From the NCBI RefSeq assembly GCF_012847335.1, contig NZ_JABBDX010000001.1, positions 496,001-560,000 of the forward strand: a stretch of 64,000 bases of DNA, read 5' to 3'. A program made the position numbers and the translations under genes. How positions within the stretch are numbered: position 1 is the first letter of the stretch; each line of letters starts with the position of its first letter. Source of the DNA: Psychrobacter sp. MF31 (GTDB lineage: Bacteria > Pseudomonadota > Gammaproteobacteria > Pseudomonadales > Moraxellaceae). Shown in pieces: positions 19,214-28,796 of this stretch. Under the pieces are notes generated by a model that was not told the DNA's origin, searched no databases, and saw only the letters and a list, made by a program, of their open reading frames with translations.

Positions 19214-20209
19214 ATGATGTCGTTTGTGCAAGAAAATCAGCAACTGTTTGCCCTAGGACTTCTGCTTTTTCTGATACTTGCGGTGCTGCTTTTTTTTCAA
19301 TTCTTAGCGCTTTGTTATGGTCAACCGCTTGCCGTTCAAATCATCCGCAGTTGGGTAATGGCTAAACGCTACTTGAGCCAAAACCAAGTCATGATGTCGT
19401 TTAAAAGTCGCCACCCAAAGCTTTTTGCTACTCTCTCGCGGCGCTTTGATTTGCGACATTTCAGCGGCTTGCCCTTGACAATTTTGTCGCTCATGATGGT
19501 TTATATTTTGGCGCTTTTTATCGGGCTTGTCGAAGATGTTGCCACGCTTAAGCCCATCGTCGAGACCGATTATTTTGTCTCGGCGCAGATGAGCCTACTT
19601 CGCGACTCGCTGATTATTGGCTTTTTTATTCCTATTACCAGCTTTGCCTCAACGCCGATGACCGCGCTTGTGATGCTATTTACCGCTGTGATTTGTTGGG
19701 TAATTCGGCAGTATTATGTTTTGGTTGGGCTGTTGGTGGCGACCGTTGGCAGCGCGGCGTTTACGTTTTTAAGTAAAATGTTGTTTCAGCGTGAGCGCCC
19801 CGCCGATATTTTACTTTTTGAACACACCCATTCGTTCCCAAGCGGTCATGCGACGATTACTCTTGCGTTATATGGATTTATCACTTATCTTTTGATTCGC
19901 TTTAGCCAAAATTATGTTCATAAAATCCGCATTTTTGTGATGGCGTCGTTTTTTATGGTGCTGATTGGGCTGAGCCGAATTGTCCTTAACGAGCATTATT
20001 TAAGCGATGTTTTGGGCGGCTATTTGGTTGGCGGGCTTTGGCTCACCTTTGCCATCAGCGTAACTGAGTGGCTAAGCGCGAAAGGTAAAATTGATTGGCA
20101 GGTTAAGTGGTCAGCCAATCATATTTATTTGGTTTGGCTTAGCGGCGTTGGGATATTTATTAGCACCATAATTTATGCCAAATTGTTTCAGTTTCCGTTG
20201 TTGTTGTAA
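19214..20209 (+). CDS. PAP2-family membrane phosphatase
   Basis: A 331-residue inner-membrane protein with about six hydrophobic helices. All three parts of the lipid phosphatase signature are present: K-x6-RP (KMLFQRERP), PSGH (FPSGHAT) and SR-x5-H-x3-D (SRIVLNEHYLSD). Family members remove phosphate from undecaprenyl diphosphate, phosphatidylglycerophosphate or phosphatidic acid at the periplasmic face; which substrate applies here is not visible. The double ATG at 19214 is preferred to an upstream TTG at 19130 because the upstream residues are not hydrophobic-helix-like and AAAAGG precedes the ATG. It is longer than PgpB, with an extra N-terminal segment. Confidence 0.85.
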   Translation: MMSFVQENQQLFALGLLLFLILAVLLFFQFLALCYGQPLAVQIIRSWVMAKRYLSQNQVMMSFKSRHPKLFATLSRRFDLRHFSGLPLTILSLMMVYILALFIGLVEDVATLKPIVETDYFVSAQMSLLRDSLIIGFFIPITSFASTPMTALVMLFTAVICWVIRQYYVLVGLLVATVGSAAFTFLSKMLFQRERPADILLFEHTHSFPSGHATITLALYGFITYLLIRFSQNYVHKIRIFVMASFFMVLIGLSRIVLNEHYLSDVLGGYLVGGLWLTFAISVTEWLSAKGKIDWQVKWSANHIYLVWLSGVGIFISTIIYAKLFQFPLLL

Positions 20210-20258
20210 AAACTAATATTATGAAAAGCATAACAAACTTTCATAACAGACAATTAAA

Positions 20259-20900
20259 TCAATAATCGATTATATCTCCTAAAACTATCTTCCGATAAAA
20301 GTTATAACCTTTATCAGAGCGTGCGAAAGAGATTAGCGGCTGTGTTTTCGATAGATAGTTAGGCTTTTGCTCCTGATCCATTAATCCTAAATTAAATAAT
20401 GCTATATCAACTGACCCTACTCTTGAACAACTATTTTCACCATAAACTGATTCTATACCAGACAAAAGATAATCGTCTAAAATTTTAATTACATATATAT
20501 TATAATCAAAGATCTTCTTAGCATTTTCTTCTTGAGATTGATCATAAATATATAGTTTTACAGCTCTAGCAAGCATTTTAGCTTGAATATTTTTATCAAT
20601 TTTATCAATAACATTTAGGATTACTTCACCTAGCTCCTCATCTTCTTTTTTATCAATAAAATCCTTAAACCTTTGAAGTTCTTCTGTATCATCAAATTCC
20701 AAAAGAAAATTTTTAAATTTTTTCTCAAAACTTTTTGCTTTGAAATTATTATAGATATTTGATATTCCCAATATCGTACCTAAAACTGGTAAGTCTTTCA
20801 TCAAACCATCACTTAGGGTTTGGTTATCAATGATCACTTCAACTATTTGACCCAATAATTCAGATGCTTGAAGTGCAGTTGATCTATTTATATTTGCCAT
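20259..20900 (-). CDS. AT-rich orphan protein with a short hydrophobic helix
   Basis: A 213-residue protein not assigned to a family. Near residues 37-56 the DLPVLGTILGISNIYN segment forms a short hydrophobic helix followed by a basic stretch (KAKSFEKKFKNF), a pattern I associate with uncharacterised genes in defence islands and immunity-type proteins. The remainder is helical and acidic/lysine-rich, with an Asp/Glu cluster (DKKEDEELGE). The ATG at 20900 is favoured because the 29 upstream codons encode a weak extra hydrophobic segment and AGAG precedes it. The base composition is clearly more AT-rich than the flanking genes, suggesting recent transfer. It lies alone between PAP2 and guaD with no mobility gene. 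Confidence 0.55.
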   Translation of the reverse strand: MANINRSTALQASELLGQIVEVIIDNQTLSDGLMKDLPVLGTILGISNIYNNFKAKSFEKKFKNFLLEFDDTEELQRFKDFIDKKEDEELGEVILNVIDKIDKNIQAKMLARAVKLYIYDQSQEENAKKIFDYNIYVIKILDDYLLSGIESVYGENSCSRVGSVDIALFNLGLMDQEQKPNYLSKTQPLISFARSDKGYNFYRKIVLGDIIDY

Positions 20901-21023
20901 AAATAAAACTCTAAAGATAAACAAGGCAATTGTAATAATAATTACCTTGTCTAAGAAAAATAAGTGAAATTCTTTTTTGTAGAACAATACTTTTCAAGAT
21001 TCTCAACCAATCAAAAATCCTAA

Positions 21024-22418
21024 TCACCCCACCTTCTTATACTGACTTTTCCCTGCAACAATCGTCTCGCTCACCACACGGTCATCGCCCATCGTCATAA
21101 GGACAAACAGCTGCTCATCCAAAATGTCCGATTGCGCCATTCTGCGCTCAAGAAGTGGCGTAGCGGCTAGGTCAAGCACCACAAAATCCGCCTCTTTTTT
21201 GGGAACAAAGTTGCCGATTTTGTCATCAAGTACCAAAGATTGCGCGTTGCCAAGGGTGATTTGGTACAAGCCTTGATGCGCCGATAACGGATTGTTTTGC
21301 AGCTGCTGAACTTTGTAAGCCTCGCTAAGCGTTGCCAGCATCGAGAGGCTCGTTCCTGCGCCAACGTCAGTGGCGATACTCACGCCAGTGTAGCCAAGCG
21401 TTTTTTTCAAATCAAACAAGCCGCTTCCCAAAAATAAGTTGGACGTTGGGCAATGGGCAATTTGCGTTTCAGTATCGCGAAGGCGCTCGTACTCGAAATG
21501 TTCAAGATAAATGCCGTGGGCAAGCGTGGTGTAGCGCCCCAAAAGCCCCATCGATTCATAAACATCCAGATAGCCTTTGTGATGAGGATACAGCTTTTTG
21601 ACAAAGGCTATCTCGTCGCGATTTTCTGCCACGTGAGTTTGCATGTAAACGCGGTCGGTTGCCGCATAAAGCTCGCCTGCCAGTTGTAGTTGCTTTGGCG
21701 TTGAGGTGATGGCAAATCGCGGGGTGATGGCAACGTGCTGACGCCCCTTTTCATGCCATTTGGCAATGATGTCTTGGGTGTCTCGGATGCCCTGCTCGGT
21801 TGGTACGCAAAGATTTTCCGGAGCGTTTTGGTCCATGAGGACGTTTCCGGTAATCATTCGGGTGTTGAGCCGCAAGCTTTCTTCAAAAAACGCCTCGACT
21901 GACTGCGGATGACTGGTCGAAAATACCAACGCCGAGGTCGTTCCGTGAGCCAAGAGCTGATTTAAGAAAAATTTGGACGTGTCATGAGCAACTTTTGGGT
22001 CGCCAAAGCCCGCTTCGGTAATAAAGGTGTAGTTGTTGAGCCAGTCAAGCAGCTGCTCGCCAAACGCTGCCATCATGTCAATCTGTGGATAATGAACGTG
22101 GGTATCAATAAACCCTGGCATGATAAGCTTATCTTGATAATCGTGAATGACGGCAGGCGCTTTGCCCTCAATATCGCCATCAACAGCGGCAAAATTTTTC
22201 ATCATATCATCGCGGTGACCATATTCAACCACCAAGCCGCTATCATCGTCAACGACAAGCGCGCCATCCTCGATATATTCAGGGAAAATTCTTACGCCTT
22301 TGACCACGGGTATCAGCTCAATGTTACGATTGATACTGCTTGGGGCACCAACACGAGAAGCTAAGTCATTTTCCGTTAAATAATGCAAAAGCTTGGCTTG
22401 ATAAATGTGTAAGGTCAT
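21024..22418 (-). CDS. guaD: Guanine deaminase
   Basis: A 464-residue amidohydrolase converting guanine to xanthine and ammonia. Seen are the metal-binding PGFIDTHVHYPQ near residue 100, the QTHVAENRDE segment with a further His, the TLAHGIYL and HCPTSNLFLGSG segments typical of guanine deaminase, and IATDVGAGTSLSM with the catalytic Asp. Length fits bacterial GuaD (about 440-460). It follows xdhC by about 40 bp on the same strand, so guanine can be taken to xanthine and then to urate by the xanthine dehydrogenase encoded upstream. Confidence 0.93.
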   Translation of the reverse strand: MTLHIYQAKLLHYLTENDLASRVGAPSSINRNIELIPVVKGVRIFPEYIEDGALVVDDDSGLVVEYGHRDDMMKNFAAVDGDIEGKAPAVIHDYQDKLIMPGFIDTHVHYPQIDMMAAFGEQLLDWLNNYTFITEAGFGDPKVAHDTSKFFLNQLLAHGTTSALVFSTSHPQSVEAFFEESLRLNTRMITGNVLMDQNAPENLCVPTEQGIRDTQDIIAKWHEKGRQHVAITPRFAITSTPKQLQLAGELYAATDRVYMQTHVAENRDEIAFVKKLYPHHKGYLDVYESMGLLGRYTTLAHGIYLEHFEYERLRDTETQIAHCPTSNLFLGSGLFDLKKTLGYTGVSIATDVGAGTSLSMLATLSEAYKVQQLQNNPLSAHQGLYQITLGNAQSLVLDDKIGNFVPKKEADFVVLDLAATPLLERRMAQSDILDEQLFVLMTMGDDRVVSETIVAGKSQYKKVG

Positions 22419-22455
22419 TTTCTGGCTCCTTTAATTTTTTTTATTACCATTAACA

Positions 22456-23403
22456 TTACACTTGGTGGTATTGCTTCAACACTTGGGCGGCAATCGATAC
22501 CGCCACCGCCATTGGCTCTTTACCGCCAATAGCAATGCCAATTGGCATGGTTAGCGCATTGATGCTATCTTCACTGTAGCCACGTGCTAAGAGCCGGTCG
22601 TAAAAGCGCTTGGACTTGGTTGCCGAACCAATGCAACCAATATAAGGGGCAGCTTTGTCAGGATTGTCACCAATCTCGTCAATTGCCGCGCGAATCAGCT
22701 CAAAGTCAAGGCTATGGTCATGGGTCATCACCAAAATAAACTGCTGACGGCTTGGCGATTTATTTTTTACCAAATCACTTTTTGCCAAAGCATTTTGGAT
22801 AAACGGCTTAATAAAATCGACCGGCTCATCTGCCACATGCGCTCGAATGTGGTCAGGCAAGTTGTAGCTTGGCGCATCATTATCTGCACTAATAGCAAAT
22901 GGCGCAAACATCTCCGCTCGGCTATCGACCCAATCGACTTTACACGGCAGCTCCGCCAAAATCTTCATCAATGCCGTTGCTACATGCCCTGCCCCAAATA
23001 CCAAAAGCGATAACGGCGGAGTGAGGTTAAAGCACTCAAACATCACCGTGACACTACCGCCGCAGCACTGAGCAAGCTTTGCCCCAAGCGGATAGTGTTT
23101 GGTAACAACCGAGTCGCGGCGAGCAGCTTGCGCTTTTTGGGAGCGCAGTTTTGGTGCAGGCGTGTCATCGATTGTCTTACCTGCCAACAGCTTTCGCGCG
23201 GTTGCCATCACATCATGCTCAAGGCCGCCGCCACCTAAGGTGTCAAAGGCGGCGTCCTTAGTGATGACCATTTTAGCTTGTAGCGCTCGCGGCGCTGACC
23301 CCGTTACACTAACAACCGTTGCCAAAACGTGCGGCGCTCCCGACTTTTGGCATCGCGCCAGCGCCTCAATCCAGCTTTCAGGGGCGCGATTAATCGACTT
23401 CAC
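22456..23403 (-). CDS. xdhC: Xanthine dehydrogenase accessory protein XdhC
   Basis: Inserts the molybdenum cofactor into xanthine dehydrogenase. A 315-residue protein is obtained from a GTG at 23403, which overlaps the end of xdhB by 14 nt; upstream in-frame codons would merely read through xdhB in another frame. N-terminal VLATVVSVTGSAPR and the LGGGGLEHDV segment mark the XdhC/CoxI domain; LVFGAGHVATAL is the Rossmann loop of the C-terminal domain; IGCIGSATKSKRF is also typical. It is translationally coupled within xdhABC-guaD. The exact start is inferred. Confidence 0.88.
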   Translation of the reverse strand: MKSINRAPESWIEALARCQKSGAPHVLATVVSVTGSAPRALQAKMVITKDAAFDTLGGGGLEHDVMATARKLLAGKTIDDTPAPKLRSQKAQAARRDSVVTKHYPLGAKLAQCCGGSVTVMFECFNLTPPLSLLVFGAGHVATALMKILAELPCKVDWVDSRAEMFAPFAISADNDAPSYNLPDHIRAHVADEPVDFIKPFIQNALAKSDLVKNKSPSRQQFILVMTHDHSLDFELIRAAIDEIGDNPDKAAPYIGCIGSATKSKRFYDRLLARGYSEDSINALTMPIGIAIGGKEPMAVAVSIAAQVLKQYHQV

Positions 23404-25981
23404 TGTGAGCCGGCCCCCGAGCTCCGGCGACGTTTGGATGTTTTGCTTCCTCAGGCTCATCATCAAACAGACGTCCTTCAACCTCAGGCGGCATCTCATC
23501 GGTCGCATGATCAACGTCTTGCGGCACGACCTTGTCGTTATTGACCTCATCATTAATGGCTTTGTCGCCATCTTGCTCACTTTTTAAGCTTTCAATCGCG
23601 GCTTTATTTTCCGGCTGATTAATATCCCAAGTCTCATTTTGCAAGCGCATGACCGCTTTTAGTACCGCTTCAGGCGTTGCCGGCATGGTCAAATCTGGGT
23701 TTTGTTTGTAATCAACCAAACTTGCTAAAGCATTATTAATCGCGCACCAAACGCTCGCGGCAAGCATAAACGGCGGCTCGCCAACGGCTTTTGAATTGTA
23801 AATGGTCTGCTCTTCGTTTTTACGGTCAAACAGTTTGACTTGCCATTGTTTTGGTAAATCATGCGCCGTTGGGATTTTGTAGTTGGCAGGGCTGTTTGAT
23901 GCCAAGTTGCCTTTGGTATCCCAAGTCAGCTCCTCGGTGGTCAGCCAGCCCATCCCTTGAACAAACGCGCCTTCAATCTGACCGATGTCAATGGCAGGGT
24001 TAATCGATTGACCGACGTCATGAAGCACATCAGCGCGAACGACTTTGTACTCGCCAGTTAAGGTGTCAATCTCAACTTCCGAGCACGCCGCGCCAAGGGC
24101 AAAGTAAAAAAACGGTCGCCCCCAAGCTTTTGAGCGGTCATAAAAAATCTTTGGCGTTTTATAATAGCCGGTTGAGGATAAGCTGACGCGATGCTCATAC
24201 GCCATTCGGATAAATTCAGCAAAAGTCAGCCCTTTTTTATTGTCAATGATGACGTGGTTGTTTTTAAATTCAATGGCGTCCTCGCTGACTTCAAAATGTT
24301 TGGCAGCAAATTCAACAAGACGTGATTTAATGGTCAAACAGGCATTTTGCGCGGCTTTGCCGTTAATATCCGTTCCTGAGGACGCGGCGGTTGGCGAGGT
24401 ATTCGGCACTTTATCGGTTCGGGTAGCAGAAACTTTCACCGTATCCAAATCAACATCGAACTCATTGGCAACGACTTGAGCAATTTTAATAAATAGCCCT
24501 TGCCCCATTTCAGTGCCGCCGTGGTTTAAATGAATACTGCCATCGGTATAAATATGAACGAGCGCGCCGGCTTGGTTGAGCGTTTGAATGGTGAACGAGA
24601 TGCCAAATTTTACCGGCGTCAGCGCAATACCGCGGCGCTTGTCCGTGCCGTCTTTTTCAGCCTTCTTATTAAAGGCAATGATGTCATCACGGCGTTTTTC
24701 GTAGTCACAATCTTTTGCCAAATTGTGCATTAAAACGGCCAAGTCAAAGTGCTCAATCGGCTGACCGTAATGGGTCGATTGACCATTTTGATACAAGTTA
24801 TCAAGGCGAACTTGCAGCGGGTCTTTGCCAAGCGTATAGGCAATATGGTCCATCATATATTCGGCGGTGAGCAAGCCTTGAGGACCCCCAAAGCCGCGAT
24901 AGGCGGTATTGGATACCGTATGCGTTTTGCAGCGATGCCCTGCAATGTGCGCATCAGGATAATAATAAGCGTTGTCGCAGTGGAACATCGCGCGGTCAAC
25001 AATGGCATCGGACAAGTCAGGCGAATAACCGCAAAACCCTGCCAGCTGCATATCAACGCCAACGATTTTACCGTTATTATCAACGCCAACGTCATAACGG
25101 TTTAAAAACTCGTGGCGCTTTCCGGTGACGACCATGTCATCTTGACGGTCAAGGCGCATGCTAACCGGCAAGTTATGACGCTTGGCAACGACGCCGCAAA
25201 GACACGCCCAAGCTGCCGCTTGCGTCTCTTTTCCACCAAAGCCGCCGCCCATGCGCCGAACGATGGCATTAACCGCATGAAAGGGCAAATCGACGACTTC
25301 AGCAACAAGCTGCTGAACTTCGCTTGGGTGCTGCGATGAGGTGTAAACTTCCAAGCCACCATCATCACAAGGCACGACATACGCCACTTGACCTTCAAGG
25401 TAAAAGTGCTCTTGACCCAACATATGAATATGACCTTTGATGCGCTTGTCTGCCTTTTCAAGCGCCGCTTCGGCATCGCCGCGCTTCATAAAGTGGCTTG
25501 GTCGCACAAATAGCGACTGCGCAAGCGCGTCCTCAACGGTCAATACCGCAGGAAGCGGCTCATAGTCGACTTGAGCTTTAAGCACCGCTTTTTTGGCGGC
25601 GCGATGGGAAGTTGCAACGACTAAAAATAGCGTTTGTCCAACGTATTCGGTAATGTCATCAACCATTAATAGGTCGCCGTCAAACACAGGACCAATATCA
25701 GTTTTGGCAGGCAAATCTTTAAAAGTTAACACGTCAATGACGCCGTCAGCCGCGCGAACCGAATCAAGGTTCATCTTCGTGACGCGAGCATGAGCATGGC
25801 TACTTTTACCAACCGCTAAATGCAAGGTGCTTTCCGGCTTTAGCATATCATCCACATAGGTTGCTGTTCCCATTACATGGCTGATGGCGCTGTCATGTTT
25901 GACCGAAGTGCCGATTTTGTGTTTTGGCGGTCGCACTCGGCGGATGCTATAACTGTCAAAAAGGCTAGAATGATGGCTCAT
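23390..25981 (-). CDS. xdhB: Xanthine dehydrogenase, molybdopterin-binding large subunit
   Basis: The 863-residue catalytic subunit, oxidising hypoxanthine and xanthine. Molybdopterin-contact motifs include GGGFGGKE, AYRGFGGPQG, the catalytic region GEPPFML near the C terminus, and TEMGQGL. The last ~70 residues form an acidic, low-complexity tail beyond the usual end of the domain; the tail overlaps the start of xdhC. The adjacent upstream gene encodes the iron-sulfur/FAD subunit, so the enzyme is the two-subunit form found in many proteobacteria. Confidence 0.94.
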   Translation of the reverse strand: MSHHSSLFDSYSIRRVRPPKHKIGTSVKHDSAISHVMGTATYVDDMLKPESTLHLAVGKSSHAHARVTKMNLDSVRAADGVIDVLTFKDLPAKTDIGPVFDGDLLMVDDITEYVGQTLFLVVATSHRAAKKAVLKAQVDYEPLPAVLTVEDALAQSLFVRPSHFMKRGDAEAALEKADKRIKGHIHMLGQEHFYLEGQVAYVVPCDDGGLEVYTSSQHPSEVQQLVAEVVDLPFHAVNAIVRRMGGGFGGKETQAAAWACLCGVVAKRHNLPVSMRLDRQDDMVVTGKRHEFLNRYDVGVDNNGKIVGVDMQLAGFCGYSPDLSDAIVDRAMFHCDNAYYYPDAHIAGHRCKTHTVSNTAYRGFGGPQGLLTAEYMMDHIAYTLGKDPLQVRLDNLYQNGQSTHYGQPIEHFDLAVLMHNLAKDCDYEKRRDDIIAFNKKAEKDGTDKRRGIALTPVKFGISFTIQTLNQAGALVHIYTDGSIHLNHGGTEMGQGLFIKIAQVVANEFDVDLDTVKVSATRTDKVPNTSPTAASSGTDINGKAAQNACLTIKSRLVEFAAKHFEVSEDAIEFKNNHVIIDNKKGLTFAEFIRMAYEHRVSLSSTGYYKTPKIFYDRSKAWGRPFFYFALGAACSEVEIDTLTGEYKVVRADVLHDVGQSINPAIDIGQIEGAFVQGMGWLTTEELTWDTKGNLASNSPANYKIPTAHDLPKQWQVKLFDRKNEEQTIYNSKAVGEPPFMLAASVWCAINNALASLVDYKQNPDLTMPATPEAVLKAVMRLQNETWDINQPENKAAIESLKSEQDGDKAINDEVNNDKVVPQDVDHATDEMPPEVEGRLFDDEPEEAKHPNVAGARGPAHSEVD

Positions 25982-26067
25982 AATGATTCTCTTTTTAGAA
26001 TGGGTTTAAATCATATAGGTTAAAAGTTAAATCTAGGTCGCGCTCTTGCCGTGAAAAGCGCCCTTTT

Positions 26068-27654
26068 TTAAGCCGAAACGGGTTGATTTTTTGCCAAAAG
26101 CTCTTTGCCGCATTTGATTAATAATCGCTTGGTCACGTTTAGGCGGTACTCGCGGCTGGCGCGAACGTCGGTCATTGGCGTGACATCATTAAATAACGCG
26201 TCAGCGGCGGCTTGGAAGCTATCAAGAGTAAGCGGTTGACCTTTAAGCGCATTTTGACTTTTTTTAGCAAGCAAAGGAATTGCCGCCATACCGCCAAGAC
26301 CGATAGTTGCCGTTTCAATGGTGTCGCCGTCCTCTGACATCCCAAGTTTTACCGCCAACAAACACGCCGAAATGTCATCTTCATAGCGCTTGCTGATTTT
26401 ATGAATGAATAAATGCTCGCGGTCACGCATTAAGGGGATTTGAACGCCAACCACGTAAGCACCGGCGCAAAGCTTGGTCTTTTTATAGTCTAAGAAAAAT
26501 TCCGATAACGGCATGGTTTCATCACGGACGCCGCCATCGTTATTATTTTTATCATTAACGCTATCGCAATAACGAAGCTGAATTTGAGCATCAAGCGCAA
26601 GCAAAACGGGCGGCAAATCGCCAATGGGCGAAGCGTTAGCAATGTTGCCGCCAAGTGTTCCCATATTGCGGATTTGCGGGGAGGCAATTCGCTCAAACAG
26701 CGCGGCAAACTCAGGAAAATGCGGCTGCAATACCGGAAGCATGGCGTTATAGCTCATGCCAGCGCCAAGGTTAAGCGTTTTTTTACCTTCTTTTTCATCA
26801 ATTGACCATGATTTTAGCACGTCGATTCCGGCAAGCTGAACGATAACCTCATGGTCAACCAAACGCTGAGTGATGGTCAATCCCAAATCCGTACCGCCCG
26901 CCCAAATGGTGGCTTGCGGATAACGGCTTAAGATTTGATTGAGTTCAGCAATCGAGATTGGCGCAAAGAGCTTTTTTGAGCCTTGAGTAAGCTTTGGTTT
27001 TGGCTCATTGTTTGCATTTTGGTTGTTTTCTTGGCTATTTTCTTGATTTTTCTCTTGGCAGCGGTTGCTTGCCGCCATCGCATCAATGGCAAGTCCAAGC
27101 GCCTTTATGCCTTGTTGCGACGCGCTTTGAGCCTTACCAATCTCAGTCATGGCAAGCCCTGCATCAATAATCGGTCGATAGCCAGTGCAGCGGCAAAGAT
27201 TTCCTGAAATGGCAGCGACAATATCGTCGTAGCTTAAATCGCCGCTCGCATTGTTACGATGATTTTCATAAACGCTGGCAAGCGACATCACAAACCCCGG
27301 CGTACAAAAGCCGCACTGCGAGCCGTGACACTCCACCATCGCTTGCTGCGCCGGATGCAACTGGGCGCGGTCGGGATGGTGATGAGGGTTGTCCGCCAAA
27401 TACGAGGCGGTCATGATATGATAACCATCAAGCAAAGACAGCAGCGTAATGCACGAGTTAAAGGTAAAAAATGGCGCGCTTTCATCATCGCCCAAGCGCT
27501 CAGCCATCACGGTACAAGCGCCGCAGTCGCCGCTACCGCAGCCTTCTTTGGTGTCGGTTTGGCGAGCGTGCAATCGCAAGTACTCAAGCACCGTGGTGTT
27601 TGGATTGATCGTCGTTTCCTCAACGTATTTTCCGTTTAAATAAAATTGAATCAT
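26068..27654 (-). CDS. xdhA: Xanthine dehydrogenase, FeS/FAD small subunit
   Basis: A 528-residue subunit that carries electrons from the molybdenum site to NAD+. The first [2Fe-2S] cluster is bound by CGSGDCGACTV, the second by CGFCTPGF and GNLCRCTGY; the FAD domain has WAGGTDLGL and MGTLGGNIANASP. A Gln/Asn-rich linker (about residues 197-220) joins the two halves. First gene of the xdhABC-guaD purine catabolic operon. About 86 bp separate it from xdhB. Confidence 0.94.
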   Translation of the reverse strand: MIQFYLNGKYVEETTINPNTTVLEYLRLHARQTDTKEGCGSGDCGACTVMAERLGDDESAPFFTFNSCITLLSLLDGYHIMTASYLADNPHHHPDRAQLHPAQQAMVECHGSQCGFCTPGFVMSLASVYENHRNNASGDLSYDDIVAAISGNLCRCTGYRPIIDAGLAMTEIGKAQSASQQGIKALGLAIDAMAASNRCQEKNQENSQENNQNANNEPKPKLTQGSKKLFAPISIAELNQILSRYPQATIWAGGTDLGLTITQRLVDHEVIVQLAGIDVLKSWSIDEKEGKKTLNLGAGMSYNAMLPVLQPHFPEFAALFERIASPQIRNMGTLGGNIANASPIGDLPPVLLALDAQIQLRYCDSVNDKNNNDGGVRDETMPLSEFFLDYKKTKLCAGAYVVGVQIPLMRDREHLFIHKISKRYEDDISACLLAVKLGMSEDGDTIETATIGLGGMAAIPLLAKKSQNALKGQPLTLDSFQAAADALFNDVTPMTDVRASREYRLNVTKRLLIKCGKELLAKNQPVSA

Positions 27655-28073
27655 GGCAAATCTCGGCTCATATTAATGATGTTATTTTAAAACGCAAAAG
27701 CCCCTGAGCGGCTTATAATAAGCACTCATCGAGGATCTTAAAAAAGTTATTAGGGGTATGATGCTGCGGCATTCGCGCCAGCATTGTGTCTATCAATGGC
27801 ATCGTCTCATCCTTGTTGTTAGCAGCCAATCATCCTTGATTCGCTTTGATATATCGAATTTACTTTTTGCTTTTATTGTTCACTGCGCTGATTTTTCAAC
27901 CCATTGCCGCATCCTGCCGCCGTTAATTGACTCAATTCTACTGTACTAAAATCAAAAGCATAGCGTCCTAATAATAGCTGACTCCTTAGTCAAATCCAAA
28001 GTCAAGTCAAAGTAAATAAACGCCGTGATTATTCTTATAAAAAATATGCCCTTTAAAAATTCGAGCGTTCAAA
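27655..28073. other. Intergenic region between putA operon end and xdhA start
   Basis: About 420 bp that should contain the xdhA promoter on the minus strand. No convincing promoter, operator or RNA could be assigned, and short open frames here have no ribosome-binding site or recognisable product. Confidence 0.5.
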
Positions 28074-28796
28074 TCAAGGCGAAAGTGTTGCCAATTCAAG
28101 CAAGCTCGCATTGCCACCGATTGCTGTGGTATTCACCGTTTTTACGCGCTCAGTGACAAAGCGATAAAGATAATCCGGCGCAAGCATCGCTATCAAATCA
28201 TTACCATTGGTCGCCGCGATCACTTGAACCAACGCCTCGTCCAATTTTGCCAAGTTAGCACTTATCGCTAACACTTCTTGAATATCAGCACTAACAGCAA
28301 CTTGCATAAAATTTTGCGATAATAAATCATCAATTTGACTATTATTATCAAAAATTAATACCGCGTCTGGAACGCCTGCCGAATGCAATTCAGCAACAAT
28401 CTTAGCACTGAACTCATCAAAATCTACGCCATTTATCACCGGACAATGAAGAATGACCTCATTTCCCGTAATCAGCGCAGAGATAAGCTGACCTAAAACG
28501 GCTAAAAAGTCCGCGTTTTTGCCCGCCATCACCAGCGTTTTGCCGCGAGCGCTGACGTACCACTCATTGCTTTCGCCGGTTGCGCCAGTTAACCGTTGAG
28601 CGTCATCAAGGCTTTTGGCATTGATCATCATTTGATCCAATAAGCGCTTAGCTTTTGGGGCGTCTTGCGATAGCTTGGCATTTTTCTGAATACTTAGAAC
28701 GATATCATCAATGGCAGGTTGGATCATGGCAATGCGCTTAGCAGCGCTCATTAATCGCCACGCCTCGATCGTGTTATTTTGAATTTTTCGGATCAT
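28074..28796 (-). CDS. Separate C-terminal ALDH-like domain of PutA
   Basis: A 240-residue protein that matches the C-terminal ALDH-superfamily domain found at the end of long PutA proteins: LTGATGESN near residue 70 and the closing VNTTAIGGNASLL correspond to LTGPTGERN and VNTAAAGGNASL in E. coli PutA. In long PutA this domain caps the substrate-channelling tunnel and supports oligomerisation. Here the gene begins with an ATG overlapping the putA stop as ATGA, with GAGGAG 8 nt upstream, so it is translated by coupling as a separate polypeptide. Its N terminus (about 65 residues) is helical and new. It probably associates with PutA. The split could come from an old frameshift that became fixed. 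Confidence 0.75.
   Translation of the reverse strand: MIRKIQNNTIEAWRLMSAAKRIAMIQPAIDDIVLSIQKNAKLSQDAPKAKRLLDQMMINAKSLDDAQRLTGATGESNEWYVSARGKTLVMAGKNADFLAVLGQLISALITGNEVILHCPVINGVDFDEFSAKIVAELHSAGVPDAVLIFDNNSQIDDLLSQNFMQVAVSADIQEVLAISANLAKLDEALVQVIAATNGNDLIAMLAPDYLYRFVTERVKTVNTTAIGGNASLLELATLSP

Noticed and set aside
27758-27949. A 63-residue frame in the xdhA-putA gap
   Set aside because: No ribosome-binding site and no recognisable features; likely chance.
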